64,000 nt of DNA, taken from contig NC_081414.1 of the NCBI RefSeq assembly GCF_030272615.1, positions 910,413,009 through 910,477,008 of the forward strand, read 5' to 3'. The notes beneath the pieces were generated by a model. The model was not told the origin of the DNA. It saw only the letters and a program-made list of their open reading frames with translations, and searched no databases. This document shows positions 46,763-56,437 of the stretch, piece after piece (positions within the stretch are counted from its first letter, which is position 1; every line of letters starts with the position of its first letter). Position numbers and translations under genes: made by a program. This DNA is from Cryptomeria japonica (Eukaryota; Streptophyta; Pinopsida; Cupressales; Cupressaceae).

Positions 46763-47236
46763 CAAGTGATAATGAGCAAATATTGAAAGGATCTAGTCGT
46801 AACTAGATATTAATTAAAGTACACTTATTTCCAATTGCCACGGGGCCCAAACTAACACAGATCAATGATGATGGCAATGTGTCACATCTTGGTGACAAGA
46901 AGAAGCCTTAACAGGATATCAAGGCAATTAGTTGGTCTATCCACCGAAAACCACGACCATTAGGTTGAGAAGGAGTAAAGCGGCAACCAGGGAGCAATGT
47001 ACTGGTTTGCACCACAATCGGTGATTAATATGAAGATAAACTTAATTGGAAAAAGAGAGAAGAGTGCAACCGGCAAGAGACCCAGCTAGAGAGCACCCCC
47101 CTTAATGAGATAGTGAGGATACCATGTCAACCGGTGGAGGCAATACAACGTCACCAGCTGGCCCAACGGAGAACCATCATCTATAAGGAGCAGACAATCG
47201 GTAGAAGCCATTGCCGACAAACTCAACCGAAAACCA
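46763..47236 (-). other. LINE segment between RNase H and the extra frame
   Basis: No uninterrupted frame. The frame from 47298 gives a protein-like stretch (SAMASTDCLLLIDDGSPLG) overlapping the RNase H end, followed by stops. It is either degraded coding sequence joining RNase H to the segment below or a 3' UTR. Confidence 0.35.
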
Positions 47237-48028
47237 TCATTGCTTGGTAGGATAAGCATGCCATAACTTCGATGGGAGATCAAAGGGGGCACCAACATCT
47301 ATCGCCAATTTAGAGAGTCTATCACCCTCTTCATTACCTTCCCTATAGATGTGGCTAACCTGAAATTTATCAAAGGTGGCTAATAGCACCAGAATCGGTT
47401 GAAGCCACTGGTTCAGGTGCCAACTAGGGATGTTATTACAATGGATCACATTAACCACATTTAATGAGTCTCCCTCTAGATGAATTCTCTGCACCCCAAG
47501 CTCCTTCCCTAACTGAAGACTTCTAAAAGAAGCTCTGAATTCAACTTCATTGTTAGTAGCAACTCCAATCTTTCCAGAGATTTCTTTTATACAGAAATCA
47601 TCGAAGTCCCTCAAAATACAACCAATACCACTTTGACCCAGATTTCCTATAGAAGCACCATCGAAGTTTACCTTGATCCACCCAGGCTCAGGCGCATCCC
47701 ATTTCACCCCCACTCTTGGATTGACCCGATCCACCGGGGTTGCCAAGACAAAAAGCGGTGAAATGAGTAAATTTGGAAGAGCCAACTTAATCTTACAATC
47801 CCAGTCCGTGTACAAATTCTTCTTTGATTTGGATTGAGCAGCCTCATTCAGGAGCTCAGTCAGGTGGATCTCAATTTTCCCACAAAGAGACATTAAGCTT
47901 ATCTCTTTACCTTGGAAGATTCTACGATTCCTTTCTTTCCAAACTTCCCAAATCAGAAGCAATGGTAGGATATTAAGCAAATCAGCAAAAATAGCCTTTC
48001 TTGATAGTTTAGGCCATTGCGAAACCAC
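47237..48028 (-). pseudogene. LINE RNase H domain
   Basis: A 263-codon open frame. After a linker (PLLLIWEVWKERNRRIF) the RNase H fold starts WIKVNFDGASIGNLGQSGIG (first Asp), then NNEVEFRASFRSLQL (Glu), HLEGDSLNVV (Asp) and HIYREGNEEGDRLSKLA (the final motif, where the usual R-x-x-N-x-x-A-D is E-G-D-R). It matches plant RVT_3-type RNase H domains at the end of many plant L1 ORF2 proteins. It may help remove RNA template during second-strand synthesis. Confidence 0.87.
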
Positions 48029-48527
48029 TTATCCAGCCTTGATGGGAAGGGGCTGAAGATTCTCAATTTTCCCATGAAATGCCACCAATAGTGGCTAGAG
48101 AATTTGTAGTGGAGAAGTAGATGATCCACAGTCTCTTCATTCTCTAAACATAGAGTGCATCTGCTGTGTCCATTGATACCCATTGAATAGAGCCTTTCTT
48201 TAGTTAAGATCTTTTTCTGACAAGCCAACCAAGCAAAAGAGCCTGCTTTGGGAAGGAGGTGTCGATGCAAAAAAAGATTAATAGGCCAATCTTTTTTGTC
48301 TATGGCTACTTCTTTCAATTTGTAACCAAAACATACTTTGTATTTACCATTAGAGGAACCACACCACCTAATAATATCCTTTTTTCAGGGGAAGGGAAAA
48401 TAATCCTTTTGCTGAGAATGTCGGCAAACAAGTCTTTCTGATGCTGATCCAAGTCCAGGGGATCCAAGGAGTTCTATTTCACTTAGCAATACCATTTTCT
48501 TGGATAGGATAACCACAATCACAGATA
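48029..48527 (-). pseudogene. LINE zinc-binding domain (zf-RVT) and the RT-RNase H linker
   Basis: A frame at 47953-48318 contains FLHRHLLPKAGSFAWLACQKKILTKERL with the line break between W-x-x-A and C, and CTLCLENEETVDHLLLHYKFS, the C-x2-C...H-L-x-x-x-C type pattern in which the last Cys is Tyr. It overlaps the RNase H frame out of register, so a frameshift separates them. The segment is cut at 48527 by the LTR element. Confidence 0.8.
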
Positions 48528-48699
48528 TGTAGCGTCCTAAAATTGTGACACTTGCAATTTCAACTGCATTTGGGTCTTCACGATGGCGATGCAACACGGA
48601 ACCTAAATGGAGACCCTGAAACTTGCTCACGACACCAAAAACTGCATTTTTCCAGCACCCTGCTTGATCCCTCCTTGCACCCTGCTATCCCGAGAGGTG

Positions 48700-48792
48700 G
48701 GACCAGAGCGCCCAGTGCCCTGGTCCTTCAGGACTAGGGCGCCCAACGCCTTGGTCCCCCAGGACCATGGCGCCCAGTGCCCTGGTCCTTGG
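48700..48792 (+). repeat. Three 31-bp GC-rich units in the 5' LTR
   Basis: Units at 48700-48730, 48731-48761 and 48762-48792 each begin GGAC(C/T)A and end TGGTCC plus a short spacer, so each can fold into a GGACCA/TGGTCC hairpin around GCGCCCA. They are conserved at 55340-55432 in the 3' LTR with a few substitutions. Confidence 0.88.
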
Positions 48793-48910
48793 CCCTATTT
48801 TGGGCCCGGTCTCCTATGGGACTTCGGGCTTTTTTGTTTGCAAATTGGAAAATTACATTTCCTGGTCGGCCTAAGGTTGGGAAAATCAGTCTATCAACCC
48901 TAATTGGCAA

Positions 48911-48919
48911 GTATATAAA
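48911..48919 (+). promoter_or_regulatory. TATA box of the 5' LTR
   Basis: TATATAAAC in GGCAAGTATATAAACTAC, about 120 bp downstream of the GC repeats. It is conserved in the 3' LTR near 55551-55559. Confidence 0.6.
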
Positions 48920-49400
48920 CTACTTTTCCTCTCTCATTTTGGGGAGGATGGGAAAGGGGTGGAAATGATACTCAAACATTCAAGCATTCAAGCATTCAAA
49001 CATTCCTTCAAACAATTGATCATTCTAAGTCTCCATTCAAGGCTAGGTGTTGCATTCAAGACAAGGATTCAACCATTGAAGAGGAGATCACATGCTACAA
49101 CATACAACATACAACATACAACAAACAACAACATCTATACCTTTGCATATAAGGATACAAACATCCTTACAACAAGGTATTAGTACTTGTTCTACATTAC
49201 AGTCATTTACATTTACAACATTTCTCATTTCTTGGTTAATTCCAAAACTGGGGTTTGACCTAAGGGCAAACCCCTAATCCCTAACCCCCCAATCGTCTTC
49301 GCTTTTTTGTGTGTAGGTTGTAGGTACGCGGCTGAAATTGAAGATCTGGAATCCTTGTGCAGAGACGAACAGATCCCCCTTCGTTTCGCGGATTTTTCGG

Positions 49401-49432
49401 AGGACCGTGTGCACGCCGGGCGCCATCGTCCT
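49401..49432 (+). promoter_or_regulatory. Dyad AGGACCGTG / CATCGTCCT in the LTR
   Basis: The arms are 49401-49409 and 49424-49432 with one mismatch and one potential G-U pair. GTGCAC lies at the left edge of the loop. Repeated at 56034-56042 and 56057-56065 in the 3' LTR. Confidence 0.6.
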
Positions 49433-50113
49433 GTTAGCTTTTGCTCAAATTTGCAGGACAGCATCGTCTCGACATTTTACTACTAATTCTAGGTCCGCAG
49501 CTTCATATCATATCCCTATCTCTATTTATAAGTGAATCTTTCTTGCTTCTACATGCATTCCTAGTTCAATCTTTCTATCTACATTCTTTACAAAAGAGGG
49601 TATCCTTGCTATCACAACCCTTGAAACTCATATAGAATCCAATCTTGCATTGCATGGGATTGGATCTTGTGGGTTTCAACCCCTCTTTTGAATGTAAAGT
49701 CCCTCCTAAGTGAAAACCATCAACCCTAGTGACTCTCCCTTCTCTCTCCTTGGAGTTGGGGAGGGGAGAATGACTAGGGTTCGATTTTTCCGCTTTACAT
49801 TTTGGTGAACCCGACGTGAACATCCTTTCTGATTATTCATAGTTAGATCTGAAAATTGGATTCCTTGATTACATTTCTATGTTTGATCTTTTGCAAAATT
49901 TTAGAGGTCAATTGCATAAAAACCCTAAAATTTTCTTTTTAGTAATTAAACTTGTGGAATGTTTAATTGTTAATGCTTGTTTCAGATCTGCCCTTCTATT
50001 ACAAATTATCAATTCATATTTGTGCTTTAACTTTGAAAATTAAGTGGTTAAGTGTCAAAACCCTAATTTTTGAAACCCTCTTGATTCAACCTTTGTCCGA
50101 CAATTTCACTGAT

Positions 50114-50260
50114 CAAAACATCTCCAAATCGGCTGTAACTTTGGATTCCGCAATAAAATCACAATATCTTTCATCCCTGAAAATTTGGAAAAAAGTTGCG
50201 AGGACCATGTGCACTCCGAGCGCCATCGTCCCCGACATTTTTTCCGAAATTTCGGGAGCT
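50114..50260 (+). promoter_or_regulatory. Leader dyad module A
   Basis: AAAACATCTCCAAATCGGC...GAAAATTTGGAAAAAAGTTG, then the dyad GGACCATGTGC / GCGCCATCGTCC (50202-50212, 50220-50231), then the palindrome CCGAAATTTCGG (50244-50255). GTGCAC (50209-50214) lies at the apical side. It matches the LTR module at 11937-12081. Confidence 0.75.
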
Positions 50261-50771
50261 AGATCTTACTGTATTTTTCTGCTAAAATCCAGAATTTTGG
50301 CTGATTTTATCAATTTTAACACTTTCAAAATTACAGTCAAAGTTGGTCTAGCGATTGCTTGGATTAAGGCTTATAATCATTCAAAAATCATTGAAATTGA
50401 AATTCTTATCAAAATTGTGTTTCTTAGAGTCCTAGATCTGAAAAGTGTGTTATCATTCATTCGAAATTTCAGTGATTTATTCAAATTTTTGCAATTTGTG
50501 ACTTTTGAAATTAGGTGCTTAATTACAACAACTTTGATTTCCGCTTTCAAAATTGAATTTTGCGTGAAATTGAGTCAACTTTCAAATTTCAGAACTTGCA
50601 TTGCTTTTGGTATTCCCTCTAAAATCATAAAATTCAAAATTTCAGTTTCCCTCTCTTTTTCAAAATTCAAATTTTGCATTTTTCGACAATCTTGGTAGGG
50701 TTCAATTTTGAGATTGCAACTTTAATTTGGCCTATCTACAGATCGTAAAATCACTCAATTTTTTCAAGTTA

Positions 50772-50880
50772 GCTGTAAAATCATCATAACTTTCATCCCT
50801 GCAAATTTCAAAAAAAGTTGCGAGTACCATGTGCACTCCGTTCGCCACGGTCCCGGACATTTTTTCCGAAATTTCGGAAG
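50772..50880 (+). promoter_or_regulatory. Leader dyad module B
   Basis: GCTGTAAAATCATCATAAC, then TACCATGTGCACTCCG facing CGCCACGGTCC, then the 16-bp perfect palindrome TTCCGAAATTTCGGAA (50864-50879). A second, diverged copy of module A about 0.65 kb downstream. Confidence 0.72.
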
Positions 50881-51071
50881 ATTGTCCTGATTGCATTTTA
50901 CATCTTAAATCTAGAAGATTGGCTGGTTTTACTGAAATTTGCTACCTCTAAAATTCAAAATCTTCTCTCTCTCTTTAGTGCATGAGTTTTACAACAATAA
51001 GCCCTACTTACACTATTCCCGTTAGATGAAGCCTTAGAATTAAGTCTTTCCAAGGTTTAATTACTGAGGAG

Positions 51072-53504
51072 ATGGAACCTAATTTGAATGGTCTTTTTAA
51101 CAAGGACATGGGTAATTCCTCTAATTCTCTTAATGATGAAGAAGCTCTCCATGAGGTTTCTATAGAACAACTTTCAAAATTGGATAACCAATTTGACGAT
51201 TTTCGACAGTGGATGTCTCAAGAATACCCCGATAGTCAAGCTCTTTCATTAATTGAGGGTCTAAAACGTATGCTTCAAAGTGATAAGAATGGAATTGATA
51301 TTTTGCGTGGTATTGCACACATTGTGGATTCGAATGTGATGCCTATGAAGAGTTGTGCCGAAACTTTGGGTTATACACAACCTCCTACTCAAGTCAATCA
51401 TTCTATTCCTTTGACGACTCCTATTGCTAGTATACCTACTTTTACATCAAACATAATGACTACTTCAATACAGGACATTCCTCCTATGATCACTAATCAT
51501 GGGGGCAATCCTTCTTCTTCAATTAACCCTCTTCCTTCATTCAATCCGACTTCTTCATTCATTCCTTCAATGAGTGTTCCTATTATATCTCCACAAATGA
51601 ACATGACACAAGGGGGCAATTCATTTAACCATTCCATTCCTCCTTGTAGTGTTCCTCCTGTCCAATCATCTCCTATGACTAACTATCATAGTGTCCCACC
51701 ACCTTACTCTCTACCTTCTTTCAATAACATAACACCTCCATCACAATCTAACACATCTAATATGAACTCTTCGACTGAAGCGACCATTAACAATCTTGCA
51801 CAAACTGTCTCTTCCTTACAGCAACAAATTGTCTCTATGAATCAATCTAAGTTTAGTGTGCCCACATTTGATGTTGTGAGCCCACTTTCTCTTGATATTG
51901 TTCGAGCTATTCCCCCTAAACATGTTGAAATTCCGCATTTGGAGCTTTATAATGGTAAGGGTGATCCTCTAACACATGTTAAGACCTTTCAAACAATATG
52001 TACTGATTTTGCTTATGACCAAAGGTTGCTTGCAAAACTGTTTACTAGAACATTAAGAGACAAAGCCCTACAATGGTATTGCTCATTGCCTTCCTATTCT
52101 ATTACTTCTTTCGAACAACTTGCAAATGCTTTCATTCAACAATTTCAAAACAATATAAGTCCTAAAGTTACTTTGATTGATTTAATGCATTGTAAACAAG
52201 GTGTTAAAGAAAAAGTGACTAATTTCATTGGTAGATATAAGCATTTGTATGCTCAAATTTCTTTTCCAGTGCCTGACAATGATATTCAAAGAATCTTTAT
52301 TTCTAATTTACAAAAAGATATTAGAGAAAAACTCCTGTTTTCTGAGTTTACTTCTTTCCAATAGTTGTGTGCAACTCTTCACAATTATCAACTGGCTGTG
52401 AGTCAAATGGAACAATCACATCCTATGGCTCCGAGTGATAAGGGTGATAGTAGTCAACAACCATTTGGGAAGTTTAAACCGAACAGAGAGTCCATTAAAT
52501 TCAATGAAAACATCATCAACAACCACGTGAATGAAGCATCAGGTGTGCCTCCTATTTCTAAGTTTTTCAGGAAAGAAAGAAAGTTTACTCCTTTGAATGA
52601 ATCATTGCATAGTATTATGAATAAGTTATTGGAACAAAATGTGCTTACTCTTCCTCCTATAAGGCAAATTGATCCTGCAAAGATTACTTCACCTTATTTT
52701 GATAACAAATCTTTTTGTCAATTTCATCATCAACCTGGGCATGATACTGAAAAATGTTTTGCTTTAAAGGGTAAAATTCAAGATTTGATTGATAATAATA
52801 CTATCTTTGTTTCTGGAATGAATGATAAAGGCAATACATTTGTAGCTCCTCCTAACCAAAATCTTCAGATTTTTACTGATCCATTGCCTTCTCATACCTC
52901 TAATGCGATTGATACTAATGATTCCTCTGTCTCACCTGATGATCTCGTGTCTATGACTCCGAATGTGATTAACTTTGTGGAGCAGCAGAAAATCCCTAAA
53001 GAACCTTCCATCACATTTGATTCCAGTGAAACTATCAGGGCACCTGATGGTCCTTTATATATAGTTGCAAAAGTCAAAAATACACCTTGCCGTGGAGTGC
53101 TTATTGATCCTTCTTGTATGGTTAATATCATTACTGAAGAATTTCTTTTTACTTTGCAATTGAATCAAGTGATTTATGACGAAATAAATGTGGTTGTGAA
53201 ACTATTTGATGCATTTTCTTCTCCTGCAATTGGTTCTATTACATTACCTATTGAGGTCCATAACAAATCCCTTGATGTGGACTTTGCTATTATTCCATCA
53301 TCCGAACAATTTCGTGTGAAGCTAGGCTATCCTTGGCTATCTTCCATGAAAGCTATTGCTTCTCCTATTCACAAGTGTTTGAAATTTCCCCATAATGGTG
53401 AAGTTGTTACTGCCAATCATAGTCTCTTTAAACTAGCTGAAAGAATTCCTAGTGTTCCTATTGATTATTTTTGGCCTAAACAATTCCAATCTCTTCCTCC
53501 GTGA
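51072..53504 (+). pseudogene. Gag-protease polyprotein of the non-autonomous element
   Basis: The ATG at 51072 gives a frame with one TAG at 52362-52364 and a TGA at 53502. It starts with an acidic region, then a Pro/Ser/Asn/Thr-rich stretch (about residues 100-250). The Gag domain (ELYNGKGDPLTHVKTFQTIC, LRDKALQWYCSLP, NFIGRYKHLYAQIS; about residues 290-410) is followed by the zinc-like FCQFHHQPGHDTEKC near 52716-52755. A retropepsin region reads RGVLIDPSCMVNII, so the normal D-S/T-G is D-P-S. Gag would form particles. The protease is probably altered. The young age of the LTRs makes the single TAG notable. Confidence 0.85.
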
Positions 53505-54425
53505 AGTGATCATCTTTTCAAATCTTATCAAAAGTGGAAAAAAGATATGATCCTTTCTCTAAGTGAACCTAGAACACCCAAACTTGACATTCCTATCATT
53601 CTTGAGAAGGAAGTCCTTCCTTTGAAAGATAAAACTAATGTCTTTCCTCAAGAAGATTCCCAACCTATTCCTATGGATGTGACTATGCCTATATCTAATA
53701 AACCTCCTAAGAGTAGACCTATACCTCCTCGTCATCATGGACTTGGTCTCCTTCCTAAACCAAATATTCCTCCCTTATATGGAGCAGTTCCTCCTCCTTC
53801 CTCTTATGGAGAGAAGAGACCTTCCTCTTCTCCTATTATTCAACCTAAGAGACCACAACCTAAACACCCAAGTGATAAGGATGAGAACATTCCTCCTCCT
53901 CAATCTTCTCAACTTCCTACTAAGACTAGATGAAATCGTTCTACACGTGAACGCCGACGAAAGCGTCGTCTTAGAGCTCAGGAAGTTGCTTCTCAAACCT
54001 TGCAATCCCCAAGAACACCTTCAACTAGTATTATTCCATTTTCTCCTCAGCCGAAAATTGAGCCAAAATCTCCTAAACATAAGATGCATGATGGTCTTGA
54101 TCCTGTGCGAGTTAAAGATCCTATTTTTATAAATCTTGATGATGATATAGATGAAAATGTTATTCATGATGAAAATGTTACTTCTTTACATTCTGATAGT
54201 GAATATGAACATGTTGATGTTGATAATTATCTATCTAATGAATTTTCTAAAACACTTATCCTAGCTCCTAGACAAGAACAACGTGGCTCGGAACATGAAC
54301 ATAGCCCTTGTTTGGATCTTGTGATAGCTCCATCTGCTGTGTTGGATGTTCCTCCTCTAGCATGTTTCCTACCTTCTCGAAATACGGATCAGCAAGATTG
54401 GGGGGTAGATGACGTGCTAGACTAG
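53505..54425 (+). pseudogene. Pro-rich, basic and acidic C-terminal extension, same frame as Gag-protease
   Basis: The frame of gag continues after TGA 53502, through TGA 53931, to TAG 54423-54425. The first part is Pro/Lys-rich (KPPKSRPIPPRHHG, PPLYGAVPPPSSYGEKRPSS). A strongly basic cluster TRERRRKRRLRAQE follows at about 53942-53985, then an acidic part (NLDDDIDENVIHDENV) and the end DQQDWGVDDVLD. It has no RT, RNase H or integrase motif. It occupies the place where pol would be. The function is unknown; the basic cluster could bind RNA or act as a nuclear signal. Confidence 0.6.
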
Positions 54426-55167
54426 TTTCATTAGCATAGCAGATTCTCTCCTCCTCTCTTTTGTTACTTCTTCTATGTGTTATTCTCATTCTTCTATTTG
54501 TTGTCCTTAGTGTTGTCTACTTGAGGATGATGCAAAGCATTGAGATCTCTTTTGGTCTCTCTCATGTTGACTCAAAAGACACATGTGTTCCCTTCTTCTA
54601 GGTGACCTTCCTTGATTGGGGAATGAAGAACAATTATGCATACATACATATGATATACATGAATTATCATACAGCATACTGACCCCGAGGAAAGCGAAGT
54701 CACCTTGTGCTTTGTGTTTTGTGTCTATTATCCTTGGGCTTATCTCACACTTGGGGGCTAAATCCTTGTGATAACATTCTCCTTTCTCATTTCTTATATG
54801 TATCACTACCTTAAAGCAATCACCCCCAATGAGGCATGTGCGATCGCTTTAACGTAGGGGGGCATACATCCCGTTCATATCTTTTTCAAGATACTTAAAA
54901 ATTTCTTGACAAATTTAGCTTTGCCTTGAAAATTTTTGATATCTTTCTTGCATGACTCATAGTGAGGGAACCTTACTACTGACAGTCATGGTTCTCCCTC
55001 GTGATCTTCCCTTTTAATTTGTCAATCGAAGTCGTAAGATCCTTAGTCCACTGGGGGCTTGGTGTATCTTGCCTCCTTGACGTGGTGAAATTTTTTTAAT
55101 GTTATTTCCTTGTACTTTACCGGAAGTATTGGCGTACGCTTATACTCCCGCTAAAGTGGGGGCTAAA
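54426..55167 (+). other. Non-coding tail with stem-loop, G-run and polypurine tract
   Basis: An imperfect 16-bp inverted repeat (54806-54821 with 54842-54857, two mismatches) is followed at once by a G6 run (GTAGGGGGGCATAC). The 3' polypurine tract AAAGTGGGGGCTAAAT ends at 55167, against the LTR. The same layout is seen at 63-110 and 318-333. Confidence 0.7.
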
Positions 55168-56432
55168 TTTAGCATCCTAAAATTGTGACACTTGCAATTT
55201 TGACTGCATTTGGGTCTTCACGATGGCGATGCAACACGGAACCTGAATGGAGACCCCGAAACTTGCTCACGACACCCAAAACTCCATTTTTCCAGCACCC
55301 TGCTTGATCCCTCCTTGCACCCTGCTGTCCCGGGAGGTGGGACCAGAGCGCCCAGTGCCCTGGTCCTTCAGGACTAGGGTGCCTAGTGCCCTGGTCCCCC
55401 AGGACCATGGCGCCCAGCACCCTGGTCCCTGGCCCTATTTTGGGCCTAGTCTCCTATGGGCCTTCGGGCCTTTTTGTTTGCAAATTGGAAAATAACATTT
55501 CCTGGTCGGCCTAAGGTTGGGAAAATCAGTCTATCAACCCTAATTGGCAAGTATATAAACTACTTTTCCTCTCTCATTTTGGGGAGGATGGGAAAGGGGT
55601 GGAAGCGATACTCAAACATTCAAGCATTCAAGCATTCAAACATTCCTTCAAACAATTGATCATTCTAAGTCTCCATTCAAGGCTAGGTGTTGCATTCAAG
55701 ACAAGGATTCAACCATTGAAGAGGAGATCACATGCTACAACATACAACATACAACAAACAACAACATCTATACCTTCGCATATAAGGATACAAACATCCT
55801 TACAACAAGGTATTAGTACTTGTTCTACATTACAGTCATTTACATTTACAGCATTTCTCATTTCTTGGTTAATTCCAAAACCGGGGTTTGACCTAAGGGC
55901 AAACCCCTAATCCCTAAACCCCCAATCATCTTCGCTTTTCTGTGTGTAGGTTGCAGGTACGCGGCTGAAATTGAAGATCTGGAATCCTTGTGTAGAGACG
56001 AACAGATCCCCCTTCGTTTCGCGGATTTTTCGGAGGACCGTGTGCACGCCGGGCGCCATCGTCCTGTTAGCTTTTGCTCAAATTTGCAGGACAACATCGT
56101 CTCGACATTTTACTACTAATTCTAGGTCCGCAGCTTCATATCATATCCCTATCTCTATTTATAAGTGAATCTTTCTTGCTTCTACATGCATTCCTAGTTC
56201 AATCTTTCTATCTACATTCTTTACAAAAGAGGGTATCCTTGCTATCACAACCCTTGAAACTCATATAGAATCCAATCTTGCATTGCATGGGATTGGATCT
56301 TGTGGGTTTCAACCCCTCTTTTGAATGTAAAGTCCCTCCTAAGTGAAAACCATCAACCCTAGTGACTCTCCCTTCTCTCTCCTTGGAGTTGGGGAGGGGA
56401 GAATGACTAGGGTTCAATTTTTCCGCTTTACA
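55168..56432 (+). repeat. 3' LTR of the Gag-protease element
   Basis: Starts TTTAGCATCC, so the first TG is TT, a terminal mutation after insertion or a copying error. It ends CCGCTTTACA, then AGATA. GC units lie at 55340-55432, the hairpin at 55883-55907 and the dyad at 56034-56065. Confidence 0.92.
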
Positions 56433-56437
56433 AGATA

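Larger units (their letters stand above)
48528..49799 (+). repeat. 5' LTR of the Gag-protease element
   Basis: Starts TGTAGCGTCC and ends CCGCTTTACA. In order it has three 31-bp GC units (48700-48792), a TATATAAAC box (48911-48919), CATTCAAGCATTCAAG-type repeats (48973-49010), ACATACAACATACAAC repeats (about 49099-49128), a GGGGTTTG/CAAACCCC hairpin (49250-49274), the dyad (49401-49432) and a polypyrimidine-rich end. The family is that of the solo LTR at 26539-27695. Confidence 0.93.
49800..51071 (+). other. Leader with primer-binding site and two dyad modules
   Basis: TGGTGAACCCGACGTGAAC at about 49803-49821 follows the LTR and is PBS-like (starts TGG); I did not assign the tRNA. The leader is T/A-rich. 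Short open frames in it, for example at 49967-50698, look compositional, with Phe/Ile/Lys excess and no domain. Modules at 50114-50260 and 50772-50880 carry the dyad and a CCGAAATTTCGG palindrome. Confidence 0.65.
48528..56432 (+). mobile_element. Young gypsy-type element encoding Gag-protease only
   Basis: LTRs 48528-49799 (1272 bp) and 55168-56432 (1265 bp) are nearly identical, differing at a few tens of positions at most. The exact duplication AGATA lies at 48523-48527 and 56433-56437. The internal region has a PBS-like sequence, a leader of about 1.25 kb with two dyad modules, one frame from 51072 to 54425 with three stops, and a non-coding tail ending in a polypurine tract. There is no RT, RNase H or integrase sequence, so it is non-autonomous. 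It sits in LINE ORF2, so it is the youngest large layer of the nest. Confidence 0.95.

Noticed and set aside
49967-50698. 243-codon open frame in the leader of the Gag-protease element
   Set aside because: It overlaps the dyad modules, has a Phe/Ile/Lys/Ser bias of AT-rich DNA and no domain; absence of stops looks compositional.
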